Positions 13,701 to 26,346 of a stretch of 64,000 bases of DNA are shown piece by piece. The notes under the pieces are model-generated. The model did not search any database, was not told the DNA's origin, and worked only from the letters and a program-made list of their open reading frames with translations. Where the stretch lies: the NCBI GenBank assembly GCA_023055505.1, contig JALIRH010000039.1, forward strand, positions 496,001 to 560,000. The letters are read 5' to 3'. The position numbers and the translations under genes were made by a program. This DNA is from Callipepla californica brunnescens (taxonomy: Eukaryota; Chordata; Aves; Galliformes; Odontophoridae). The stretch's first letter is position 1; the number at the start of each line of letters is the position of its first letter.

Positions 13701-16700
13701 CAAAGCAACACAAATCCAACGCTTTCACTAAGGAAGTGAGGATTCATTACATTCAGCCCAGGGATCACAAAAAGTGAGCCTCAAAGTCTGGAGGATTGGT
13801 TTCAGATTAAATTCAATGTTCCGCAGATTATCATGCCTTTTTTCCCAAAGCCCCTCAACCTCCAGAACACAGCTCTCTGCCTTCCTGCAGCTCAAATTGA
13901 TCCAGCCCACATCCCCACCATTGTTCTTGCTGTCCATTCCTCTGTAACCCTGAGGAACAGGGATGTGCAAAAATCTTAACTCTTTCTCCAGTCTCTATAT
14001 TCACTCCCCATATTCCTGACAATGTTTCCTTGCGAGTTCCTGCATGGACAGATTGCCCACTTCTCCTTGTATGAACTTGTATTCTCCTTACTGAGTTCAT
14101 CAGAGTCCTCCCTGTGCTCCCAGTGGCTCTAACACCAGCCACAGCCACGTGAGCCCTGACTCATGATTCAAGTCAGCACTTAAGCTGCTTTCCCAAATCC
14201 AAATCATCTGACCAAGCATGCCACCGAGTACAAATACAATCCATCTTAAAAAAAAAATGACATTCTGTGACCAGGTGCTGTTTGCTGGGGGATATTCCTT
14301 TCTTGCTATTTCAGAAAACACAGAATTCCTAGATTACGTGAGTGCCTTCATAGTCTGAGTCCATCCTGCTACTTCAGCTCAGCTCTCCTGCTTAAGTACT
14401 CCTATTAGCAACATGTATTACTTCTAATGTCTTGTGCAGTACACTGTAGAATAAAATAATAGCAATTATAATGGATAAAATACATGAATTAACCTGATAT
14501 TGACATCACAACTAAATAAAACAAAGCAAATTACTGCTGGCAGTGAGATTCAGCATTTAAGCATGCAGCACACACAGCCAGAATAGCTCTTTGGATACGA
14601 GTGCAGATAAGAAATCCTCATCACACAACTGACACCAGCAGCTCCTGAAGCAGATGCAGCCACAAAGTGATTCTGGTGCAGCCCAGGTCCATCATGTGGC
14701 TACAACAGGGGGTGCACAGAAAAATACATTAACCCCATGGAAGTTCCTGAAGAACTGGAACGTGAGCATCTGTGGGAGTACCAGCAGAGCTAAAAAGCTG
14801 TATTCTGGAGTCATTATTTCATCAGCAAACACAGGGGGCCACATTTTGTTCTCAACTACAGTAATATAAAATGGTACTGCAGAATCAGAGTAATCACACT
14901 GCAAGAAAAAAGAATTGATAATAGAATCAGGTGAAGAGATGGGCAACATCTTCTGTGCAGTTTTTGCACTGCTTCAATGCGCGTGGCAGTCCCTATCTCT
15001 GCAAAAGGAGGTAGAGTAAACAGTCACTTGTTAGCAGTGGTACCCTCTGGCAGGTGCTGCAGGAATTTGTATAAAAAGCTTCTCAAAAATAACACGAGAG
15101 CCTAGTTTGGATACGTACTCAGTTTATATGCAGGTGATGTACAATATGTTCTCTACTTCAGTTTTTTTAAATGCTATCATCTTTTATTTAATAAAAACAC
15201 ATAATTAAAGAAAAGTAGTCTCCCACTGATCTGCTAATATCCCTTCACAAGATGGACCCCCTCACTGATTTTGGACACTACCAGCCAGAAGCACGAGCTG
15301 CTCGTCTGTTCCCAACATGGGCTGCTGGAACACAAACTAGAGATGCTTCCTTTTACAGTGCAGCTTTTATGTAAAAGTCAAAAAAAAATCTGTCTCAGTT
15401 TTTATTTTTATTTTCCCCTAAGTCATCTGTCACACTTTCTTTATTCTAGCAAAATACAATTCCTTTTAAGGAACTAGAACTTGTGGAACTTTATCTCCGG
15501 ATTCTGATCACACGTAAGAGATCTCAAGTGCAGATAAAGAGTTAGATTAAAATAGTATTAGAGGCTGCAAAACACAGCTCCTGTTGTCAATCATGACAAT
15601 ACCTAATTTTCATGTGCCTCACTATGCCTTCAGCACCCTCTTAATAGAAATTCTTGAAGACTATTCTGAGATTTTGGAGAAGGGGGGAAAATGTACCAGA
15701 CAGAAAATGTATGATTTTGGGAGAGCAGCTAAGCATGCAAGTTCAGGGATCTGCGCAAAGGTTCATGCCCAGACAAGTTTTAATGGGGTTATTAAAAGCA
15801 CATCTTCAACACAAAGCAAAGCCATCACAGATTCCAAGCCCTCAGTGATTCAGGTTCAAGGTGAAGTCCAAACACATGCACAGGTGAGATAGGGGTTTCC
15901 TTACATCTCTGATAAATACCTTATCTTTTGCTTTATCAATGTAGTTCGTCCTGAAGCAGATGCAGGCTATACCTGGGTCTAGGGAGCTAAACTGGGACAA
16001 CTGAAAGCAGGGTCTTAGAAGGCGAGGTTTTTGCACCAAGTTAATTACAACCAGTGCCTCCACCAATTCATTTTACTCCAATACAAGAGCAGTGGCTGAG
16101 ATTGAGTTTCCAAACCAAAGGGAAAGGAGAACGTGTCTCTCTGTTAACCGATCTATAAGAAACAAAAGAAGAAACAAAGATAAGCAGTTCCTACAATTTT
16201 TGTGAATCAGAGCTGCAAAATGAAGTGAGTAAGAATCAAGCCCCCAGCTGCATTCATTACACTTCCACTCTCATCTTCGCTTCCTGTGAGGGCATGCAGG
16301 AAGGCTGTATGCAGGCTGCATATCAAACCTCAAACCTGCGCACACAGCTGTGCATTTCAAGGCTTTCTGTAAATATCCAGCAAGATAACTAAATAGCAGT
16401 TACCTCCCTACATAATGGGCACTACCTCAAACAAGTCACTATTCCTGGGAAGAAAGCAATGCATCAATGTAGCTAATGCTTGTACTCCTTTGTTCCCAGA
16501 CTGCAAAATGTGATTCCTAAATTCTACCTCTCTCTGCTCATCTTAACCCATTCCACCAGGATGCTCTTTGCAGTACTGGGTGATCACTTCATCCACACAG
16601 TTCACCAGGCACTATTTAATTTTCTCCAGTGATATTTCTTTAAAAAAAAAAAATAAATAAAAATCACCACCTTCCCTCCCCAAAACCCACACAGGCATTG

Positions 16701-17176
16701 TGGTGATGAATCACTGCCACAGCCCATGGGATCGTGCTATGAACCTCGTGTGGGTCAGTGTGGGGTCAGCACAGGGCTGGAACCTGGGAGGCCAGGAATT
16801 TCTGAAGGCCATTTTTTCCACCTGTGAAAGCACAAGGTTCAATTAGTGCCCACAGGGACTCTTCTGCACCCCCACTGAGCTGAGCTGTGCATGCAAGCAT
16901 CTGAGGGAGCACCATCATCTCAGAGCTTCCAAAGGCCTTCAGCAGCCCTCATTATAACCTGCATATGACAACCCCCTCCCCAACACACCTATTTGGGATA
17001 AACATATTACAGTCATAACTTGAGAAACAAATATTTGCATTCTGGAGAAGCTCTTGTATCTACAGTCCTGAGCGCAACTGACTGATATCACAGATTTCTC
17101 CTGCAGAGCTACCAGGAAACATTGCAGAAGTGGTTTTTGTCCACTGACAGCAGCTGCATGGGTAGCTAAGGCTCCT

Positions 17177-17217
17177 CAGGCTCAGCTGATGAGTCAGCCC
17201 GAGTCTGCTGAGCCTTG
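17177..17217. promoter_or_regulatory. NF-E2/AP-1-type site in the loop of a short hairpin
   Basis: TGAGTCA at 17190-17196 is a perfect AP-1 core, and its reverse complement with flanks reads GGCTGACTCAT, an NF-E2/MAF-type site. It lies between GGCTCAGC (17179-17186) and its inverted copy GCTGAGCC (17207-17214). Function is inference. Confidence 0.3.
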
Positions 17218-19274
17218 GTCTGAGGCTCACAGATGGTCACAGAAATTTGTCATGCAGACTGGTATCCATATGCTTAACGACCTCTGTGACTGAACACTTG
17301 TGACCTCTCAACTCTCACCAGGCAAGTTTGCCATTACTGCTAAAACCAGCTCAGCTGAATGAGCGAGCCTTCTGCGTGCAGGAGGCAGACCTGGAGAGAA
17401 AACCAGCTTCGGTGGATTGAATATCCCCTGTTCTCCAATATCAAGTAGCACCAGCTGCCTCACACCTCTCCTTCTGCAGGAAGGCAGAGGAGTCACAGTG
17501 GGAAAGGAATAGCAATTCTCCCTTTGTGTATGGGGCACTAAGAGCTGCATGTGTCCTGCGTGGGTTTTGTGAGTAGACACAGTGCTTCACTCTCTTCATC
17601 CTTTTCATAATGGTAAGAGATCGTACAGTACATCCTACATCCACTGTGCACCAGAGCAGTTTCAGTGTACCAGTTCAGATACCTCCAGATCATCAAATAT
17701 ACAGTCAGCCTGCTGAACCACAGCAAAGTGGTAGGGTTCATATAGGAGGAATTATTCTTCTAAATACAAAGCAGCTTCAAGAAGGTAAAAAAGGAGATGC
17801 TTCTGTAGCAGCCTGTGCGTGCTACCCAGACAGCAAAAAGAAATTCTGTTATGCACAAATATATCCAGCACTGGCTACTGCTGGAGGCGGGATGTCAGCC
17901 ACAAAGGGCCTATAGACTGATCCCACATGACAGTCCTGTATGCCTGTGTATTTAACCATATAATTAAAACCTTCTGCTGCTACACATACTAATTACATGG
18001 ACAGCATTTATTTCAGGAGTCAGCAACCCCCTGACTGACAGCGCAGCAGCACTAGGTGACTGCAGCAGTTAGAGCTGCTGGAGCTGCCGGCATCAGCTCA
18101 TCAGGACAGCGAGGTAGAGATGCACAGGGAGTTTACTGGCATCCCCACTGCAAAAGAATCCTTAAGATTACCAAAGACTGAACTGCTCCAAGTATAAGAG
18201 ACACAGCCTGGAATCACTCACGAAGAGCCACTGACAAAGCCAACCCCCTGGGAACATCAGCTGGGTCTCAGCAGAGGTTGCTCAGTATGAAGTTGGAGCT
18301 CCAGCCTTCAGCTAACCAGGATTTCACATACCTGCTTCCAGGGCAGCGTCCAGTTCTGGCGACTTCTAGAATGGATGTGGCCAAAAACCCCTGAGCAGAT
18401 TATTCAAGGCACAGGAAAATCCACAACAAGGAAAGAACACAACTGAAGTCAGTATCATTTAACTGTCTCCTCCGACAATGGCTACCTACAGCTCAGGCAG
18501 CTGTCTGAACCAGATTATAAAACAAATCCCACCCTGCCTCCAGGTGCATCTGATTGAGCCCCATCCACTGAAAAACCCCAGCACAGGGCCCAAGACTTCA
18601 GCTGGGCTTCACACTTCCAACAATTATAATTAACCCTTCTAATCCCATGAGAAAGACATTTCCAAACATGAAACTCTAACCATGAACCATACAAGAGTGA
18701 CATTCTCTGGACTGCAGAACATCACAAGTATTTAGGGCCCAGGGAAACTTCCCTGCAGCTGGAGCACAGAGTATAGGAGGGACCTGGCCTGAAAAAGCAG
18801 CTCTACTGACCATACACATGCACTAGCACATAATCCTTTGCAGTTAGCTATCTCCAGACTCGTGCTATTTTTCCTTTGATTGACTCCCAGACTTCAGCTG
18901 GTCACATCCCAGCTCCAGCACATGGCCCACAGGCTTGGCCAGGCTGGTGTGGCTGCAGCAGGAAGGCAGCTCCACACAGCCTTGGCTCCTGAGATGTGCT
19001 ACAGCCATAAAGCCATCTTGATCACATCAATTCTTGCTACTTTTCAGCTGCTAGGAAATGAAGGGCTGTAATCATCACGCTGTCTTTCAACTGAAAAGAC
19101 AGCGTTTGATTTCATTAGCCATTTTACTGTCACACTGCATTGGCCGCAAAAGATAATGAGCCCAAAGGCTCTGCCGCTCCAACCGCTTTATTTTGATGGC
19201 CGACGTATTACTTTGTGCCACACTCTGACTGGTGACTGTTCTGCAGTAAGAGAGGGCCTGGAGACACCTGTGGA

Positions 19275-19366
19275 GTCATAGCATCACTGAGGTTGGAAAA
19301 TCCCAGTTAGCCAGCACTGGATGCAAACAATCCAGCTCACTGGTCAATCATGTTAAACCCATGAGG
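19275..19366 (-). mobile_element. Possible diverged CR1 3' fragment
   Basis: GTCATAGCATCACTGAGGTT followed by GGAAAATCCCAGTTAGCCAG, and later CAATCATGTTAAACCCATG, parallel the CR1 tail (TCATAGAATCATTAAGGTTGGAAAAG-type) with many differences. It is recognisable at the left end only; the rest is tentative. Confidence 0.45.
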
Positions 19367-20866
19367 ATCAGTGTAAACATGGCACTGTCCTTGCTTAAGC
19401 AGTACAATATCAACCAGAGCATTGTTCTTATCTAGAGTGAAGCATGCACTTACACAGCATCATCAAAGACAAGGTAGAAATACAGAAATTAAGAGCTTGC
19501 TACTACTGTCCTCACACGATAAGGGAAAGTCTTCAGAGCCCATTTGAAACCTCCACAGAACACACCTTCATTTGCACTGAATTTCCCTGTCTCTCCTTCC
19601 TCTATTCTCCACCACAGAAAAGCTGCTGGATGGAACTACTCCACTCCTAGAGCTTTATAAAAAAAACCCACAGACAATAATTAATCATGAAGGAGACAAC
19701 ATGAAGCAAAAATGCAACAAACGTTATTACTTGGCAGCTGCTTGGTGACCCACGTGAGACCAGCTGATGGCATCAGCCCATGCATCTAATAGAGCAGCAC
19801 ACACCCTGAGATTAACATCCACTGGCATTCTTAATAGCAGCACAAGCAAACATGCCAAGGACTGAACAGGCCACAAAGATTCAGCAAGCCACTGAGGGTG
19901 GGGGAGGGCAGGTACCAGGGAGCAATAGAAGGAGATTCTTTGTTACTCACAGGCACTGACAGCTCTCTGCAGAGGGTGACAGATGATTTCATAGGCGATG
20001 AAGTTTTAAACAAAACAAATAATCATAATAAAAAAGATGGAGAGAGCAGATTGCCTCTGATGTGACCAGGCACATCCTTTGAGGATGCTAATGGAGTAGA
20101 GAATTGAATTGAAGGCTTGCCTTTTTATGCCACATGCATAAGAACAAGCGCTTGAATCAAACATGAGCATGCATAAAGATCCCTTTCCCTGGAAGACAGC
20201 TTTAGACTCCAAGTTTTTGGCAACAAGATGTGCAAAACACTAAAATATTTATCAAACTCTTTGGGCCAAATACCCAGGCAGAGGCTCTGAACTGCTTCAG
20301 CATCGGTCTCACACAGTAGACCCAGGGAGCTCTTAGTACCTCCATAAAGATGAGCTCTTCCTAGATTGGATTACCAAAAAGAGCCCTACACCATAGACTT
20401 TATTTTTCCTCACTGACAGGATTCACAGTAAAAGCAGCTGTTAAGAAGCTAACATCAGTGACTGTTTATGTGGCACCAGGAGGGGATTTTGTTTGATCTC
20501 AGCTCACTGCACCCATGCCTTGCTGGGAACAAAGAGCACTACATGGGTTCAAAGTTGCAGCACAGGCATAACTGCTACTGATAAAGTAGAAGTGACCCTT
20601 GTTATTTTATAAGCTAGACCACGTATGCCAAATGTTTGACCAACAATCTGAGACCTATCTCACATGTAACTGTCTATCAGGATCCATCTCATTTAGGAGA
20701 CACAGTGCACCTTGCAGAAAAGCCAGCCCCATGGATAATGGTGTTCACAGCAAGAGAGGAGCAGGGAAGGAAGGGGGTAGGGGGAGCTGACAGGCTGCAG
20801 TTCAAGGAAGAAGCTTTGATCTGAGATAGAAGGAAGGAAAAAAAAAAAGATTAAGAGTCCTTTAGA

Positions 20867-20959
20867 CTATGTCAACATGGTTTATTTATCAAGCCAGAAC
20901 CTATTATGATCGTACTGAGCGCTTTGAAGCTCCTTGGCCTATGTCAATTGTTTATTTAT
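20867..20959. promoter_or_regulatory. Directly repeated forkhead-like motif pair (candidate regulatory element)
   Basis: The block CTATGTCAA followed within a few bases by GTTTATTTAT occurs at 20867-20889 and again at 20939-20959, about 70 bp apart. GTTTATTTAT resembles a forkhead (FOX) site. A third ATGTCA is at 20977-20982. No transposon was recognised here. The regulatory role is inference. Confidence 0.3.
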
Positions 20960-22335
20960 GATTCCATAATTGAGTTATGTCAGAAGTGCCAGCCTGGGAA
21001 TTAGCAGCTTCCTAAAGGACGACAAACATGAGCACATTTTAACCCGGCGGTGTTTAACTTGTGCTGTCAGCACACACAGGTTTCAGTTCCAAATTGGTCT
21101 CCTCTTCCCTAAGGGCTGAAAGACACTGAGGTGTCACAACAGTGACACTGGTAACTCGATCAAGAGGGGAAATTACTGTGCCACTGAAAGCCAGCACCTG
21201 TCAGAGCATGAAGTAGGAATGCCTGATTCACCTGTGACATCAGAATGCACAAAGGTTGATGCCACTGTCCCAGGGCACAGCTTCAGAGCTGTGATGCCAA
21301 GCAGTTGCAGTCTCAAGTGAAATATTAGGTGATTAAAAACAAAATCAGCAGGTTGGATTCTCTCTTCTTTCTCTTCTGTTCTTCCTCACATCATCACAGA
21401 GGTCCAAAACCCAAGAAGATTTCTGCCCACAGTTGTACTTCCAAGGTACAGCATGGTCGGTGCATTCTGAGTCACTGGACACCACACTCACAAACGATGC
21501 TGAACATCTTCAGTGTAGCTCTTTTAATCGTGTCTGATTCAGTCTTCGAAGTCCACATCAGCTGCCAACTGTAATTTCTTTCAGCCTTTGAAGCACTCTC
21601 ATCCTGACTTCAAATATCTCCCTGCCATACTCCTGCACTGTCAAACCATCAGCAACAAACAGTATTAACCTGTCTCTCCCTCCTCCATGAGGTGGCTGGG
21701 CTTAACACCAAGCTTGGCTCTAGCTGTACCCCTCTACAATTTCCTGTCCTAGATTTCAAAGTATTTCAGGTTCTCCTCATTCACTTTTCCATATACCCTC
21801 AAATACTGCAGAACGTTTCAGTGTATTACTACTTTTCCAACTCATCCATAAACAAAACAAAAACCGCCTCCAACTTCAGTCTGATCTGAAGGAAACCCTC
21901 TCTTCTTTCAGCCAGTTTAAGAGAGTGTCTGATGAGCACCTGCATGCCCAATCCTAGTACAACACCTGGACTTTGGAATATATGAATACAAATATCTCAC
22001 AGCGTACCCTCAAGGTTTGGGAAGCCCAGGGTGGCAGAACTGTTCTCCATGCAAACAATCTTTGGTGCTCACCGCCTCTTCTCTTTACTCCTCTCTGACA
22101 CTAAAAATAAGACAGAAAGCTGCTTTGCTTTCCCTTAACCAGCTGGATGCCATCTCATTGTTTATTTCCACAGCCAATCGAGGGAAGTCCCACCCAACCA
22201 TCTCTCCCTTTCCCACACACAGGAGAAGCTCTGAGCTGCTAAACAAGCAATTGTTTCTTCTGTTTGTTGCACAGAGCACTCAGAAATGGCTCTGCTCTCT
22301 GGGGCAGTCTTGCAGTGTGGAAATGGTGATGATCC

Positions 22336-22425
22336 AGAATTCAATTATGTAATACGAAATTGCTTTAATTAGCCAGTTAATTGACTCCTCGATTGTAATA
22401 AGCAAAATCACTTGTTTTTACAAGG
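22336..22425. promoter_or_regulatory. Homeodomain-type site cluster (candidate enhancer)
   Basis: CAATTA (22342-22347), TAATTA (22366-22371) and TAATTG (22378-22383) lie within 45 bp, followed by GATTGTAATAAGC. The density and non-repetitive texture suggest a conserved non-coding element, but AT-rich chance is the null explanation. Confidence 0.25.
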
Positions 22426-25400
22426 CACTATATTTTTTTTTTTTCCAAGGAACTCTCAGGAATTGGCCCTGCAGCTGGCTTTTCCCCCTGAAAAATTCAA
22501 AAAGATCTGAGAGTTCTGGCCTGCCATTGAAGGATCACATAGCACAAACTGAGTACAACAGGCTTACTCACTAGTTAAAGTATATAGCACGTTTTTGTAT
22601 TTTTATTTTTTGTCTCATGACATTTCTTTGTTTGACAACACAAACAGAATGTATGAGACAGTCACGCTCTGTAATACCCCTCCTGCTAGGACCATCCATG
22701 CACCAAATCTTTTAACCTTTATAACACCAGATACTTAAGGATGGACTACAACAGCCTTTAAAACAGTACAAGCAACGCAACAGAAGAGTTAGAGACTGAA
22801 ATGAATGCTACGTCTTAGGGCAGTTGCATGGGAATCTAAAATAGGCAAAATTAAATTTCCCGTGAGGAATCCAACCTGAAACTTTGACCTGAATTTGGTC
22901 AGAAAGTTTGCTTTTCTCTAATTTACTCAAATTGGGAGCTAGGCATTTAGCACAAGGGATGAAGGTTAAGAGGATAAAGATCAGTGCATGTACAGCAATA
23001 CACGGAACGTACCATGCTAGAGGCAGCAAGCACAATCCTGCATATGGCAAAACCACCACAGGATCCTGGTGGAAGGAGGAGTGTTTCTAAGAGCTTGGGA
23101 CAGCAAAGCACACAGCACACATGAGACAAATGAAGGGACAAATGAAGGAAACAGCTGTAACGTGACATGACTAATAGGGAATTGAACAACGTCTCAGGAA
23201 TTTTGAGCATAGCCAGGTTTCTTCAGTAAGGCATGTACATATGTAGGCACATGCAGGCACACACAGACAAGCCAAGCACTAAGGAAGAGGAGCAAGCGTG
23301 TGTCCAGCTCTCAGCAAGCGCTTCTGAAGGAGCAGAGATGCTGCCTGCGCAGACGGCACTTAACACTTCACAGCAAAACCCTCATTTGGGAAAGGAGAGC
23401 TGACAGACGGCATTGTATGTACTGCAAGGGGCCACATTCACAAAAACAAGGGAAGAGAAGCAAGCGACCCCTCCAGAGCCAGCAGAGCCGTCTGTTCATT
23501 TCCCTGTTTGTTTGCTCTTTCAGACTTAAACGCTTGAGCAGATTTACACAAGTAAGTGCACTCAAGAAGTGGGCAAACTCAATACAAATGCTAGGCCAAC
23601 TGGCTGCAGAGACCAAGGAACAGAAAGTGGTATTAATCCTCTGAATTGGATACCAAAGCGCTGCCTGTGCCCCTGGAACTTCCCACTGGGGTCCCCTCCC
23701 CATCCTTCTGCAGAGCTTGCTGCAGGGATGCTGTGGGCACAACAGCGGGGGGTTGGCTGCAGCCCCGACCAGATTTGCACACTCCAATGTGCTCCTCCAT
23801 ATGCAGGGGATGGACAGTTGCTGGCAGGAGCTTGAGACAAGTAATTGAGCAAGAAAATAAGACACTCCAAAGTAATCTGCATTTGGAAGACTACCAGAAC
23901 AGCTCTCTCAAAATACTGATTCCAGAAGAACGACTGCAATGGATTTTTTTTTTTTTTAATTAAATGCAACAAAAAACACACAGTTCACCTGTTTACTGAG
24001 CAAACTCTGGGCTACTCCCAAAAAATTCTCTCTTTTAGAGCCAGGAACTGCTCATCACTTACCTGCAGCAGTACCCTGAGCAATGGTGTTTCCTATGCTA
24101 CAGCATGCCTGACATCATTTGAAATGCAAACAGCACAATTTTAGAATTCTGAAACGCTGAAGTTGGTAACTAGTTTGTAATGGGAACACTGCCTTTGTGG
24201 GTATTTGTGCACATGCACACAAAAGACGACAGAGTCCAGAAATGAAAATGAGATTTCAAAAATGCTGGAATTCTGCAGCTTGCACGTCCTCCCCTGTCTG
24301 TCAAACCAATTTCTTTGGAATGTATTTACAGTGCCTAGACAACTGCTCATCAAACCCAGAGCATGTCTTTGCAATTTCTGACAGAAGAGCATATATTCAA
24401 GTTTATTTTTATACTGTTCAGCACTATATTCCAAAGCCTCAGCAGTATGGAAAAAGCATTCTCTTTTATCCAGCTGTAACTTCTACCCTACCTCAAGCTT
24501 TCACAGGAAGAAAACACTGTTCATTCACATCTTTGCATTGTTTTACTTTCTCCAGGCAGTTTTCACGCCAGCAGGGAGATCAGAACTTGTTCTGTTTAAG
24601 CAGAGAATACCAGGAAACGATGAGCTATGCTCCAGAAACCAACTATAAACCTTTGCTCAGACCAACGAAGTTACATGGTAGAACCTCGTCTTTCAAATAA
24701 GCCATTGCTTGAAGTTTATTATTAATGTAAAACTGAACTAGAAGATAAAACAGCCTCCCCCATTACTCACCTCCAACCACTCACTTCTTCGCAATCTATC
24801 AGAACCTTCCAGATATGTGAGTGGCAGTGAAGAATTTGCCTGTTTTGTCACTCCTGCCAAAGATGCAGTCACCCTTCACTTTTGCATGCCTACTTCCAAA
24901 TGCCAGTTTCAAGGGATATTGTGGTCCGTTCCTATTTTGCCTTCTTTTCAGCTCTCTGCCAGCACTGAGACTTCCTGTAAGTGCATCAAATACAACTCTA
25001 TCCCATACCTTTGCATAATTTGTACAGTCTGCAAATTCTTGTCACCCTTCCTACTCTCATTATTTCAAGACGATGCCTGGAGCAATCTTAAAAATACATG
25101 ATCATTTTGCATTGGCAACTACACGAGCTGTACAGTCTTAAGCTCTGCCCTCTTACGTGCCCAACAGCTTTTACCAACACACACAATAATGTTACAGGGC
25201 AACTCAAGATGCAACACAAAAACGAAGACCATAACCCCAGAAAATGAAAACACACAACAGCCAGCAGTAGTCACAAACATGCAGACATGCTCGCACATGT
25301 CTTTGTTCTATTGGCAGTAATGCAGGTCAGCATTTTAAAAACATCCTGTGAGTCTTATAAAACAAGATGACAAAAGGAAAATACAAGCCTTATCTCAGTA

Positions 25401-26210
25401 AAATCTGAGAAGAATTTTATAGTTGGGTTTTCTTAGCTTGTGGGTTTTCTTCCTGATTTCAAATCTCTGCTACAAACAGAGGAAGAAGGAAAGGTCTTTT
25501 GCACCATTCCCACAAACCACGGGAAGCCTTTACATCGAGCTGAGAAGCAGTAGGTATCTGGAACACAGGAAGTAGTGCTGGGCTTCCCCCACTGTGGACT
25601 TGCAATGCTCTGCAGCTTTTCTCTCCAACCACAAGTTCTTTAAGAGAAGGAAGAAGAGTACCAGAGACCTCTCTGCAGGCCATAGCTACAGGTGTGCTAC
25701 AGCAGGCAATCCAAAATCACGTCCTCCACACTGTTACTACCTCCTCTGGATTTTCTTAGAGCAATCTGACAGTGAAAATGACTCAGCCTCAAAAAGCAGA
25801 AAAGCAAGCAGACTCACTTCAGCTTTTAATGTCTAATCGATATCCCCAAGGGTTTTTTCAAGCTCAAGAATTTACTCCTACAGACCTCAAAGTAAGACAG
25901 TTTGTTAATAAACACCTGTTACAGTCCATGCTGCCACTGAAGGTCATGGCAGTAACCTTCCCCCTTCCACTTCCAAGTGCCAGAAGTTGCATCGAGAGCA
26001 CATCATCATAAAAGCAAATTTCATATTCTCAAGCAGCTCCACAAGATGCATTGTTTTATATTCAAACATGAGATGCATATCAGAGCTGCAAACACCACAG
26101 TGCTTTACCTGTTCTCTCATCCCAAAAATGATAGATCTGTCCCTCCTTCTGAATGTGAAACCACACAACAATCCACAGGCACCCTGAACACAAGGTACCC
26201 AGCTACTGCC

Positions 26211-26346
26211 TTTTAACCACAGTAGCAACTCAGCCCCTCAGAGATGCACTCCCCCCATCCCCACCATGGGATGGGGCAGAGAACTGTAAATGTAAGAGTG
26301 AAAATACTTGCGGGTTGAGACAAAGACAGTTTAATCAGTAAAAAGA
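26211..26346 (+). mobile_element. Second, more diverged LTR remnant of the same avian family
   Basis: The order of blocks parallels the copy at 39.2 kb: TTTTAACCACAGTAGCAACT, then a C-rich run (CTCCCCCCATCCCCACC), ATGGGATGGGGCAGAGAA, then CTTGCGGGTTGAGACAAAGA and CAGTTTAATCAGTAAA. It is in the same orientation but well diverged from that copy. The 13 kb between them holds no retroviral frame, so they look like independent old insertions and not a provirus pair. Confidence 0.6.

Larger units (their letters stand above)
10747..26210. other. Intron 2 block without recognised genes
   Basis: The block holds the NF-E2/AP-1 hairpin (17.2 kb), a possible CR1 tail (19.3 kb), the forkhead-like repeat pair (20.9 kb) and the homeodomain-site cluster (22.3 kb). 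At 23.3-24.7 kb open frames of 100-167 codons occur on both strands, but none resembles a protein family. Confidence 0.6.

Noticed and set aside
24197..24700. 167-codon plus-strand frame as a nested gene
   Set aside because: No resemblance to a known family, no CpG or promoter context, and ordinary intronic base composition. Length is compatible with chance in a 64 kb window.
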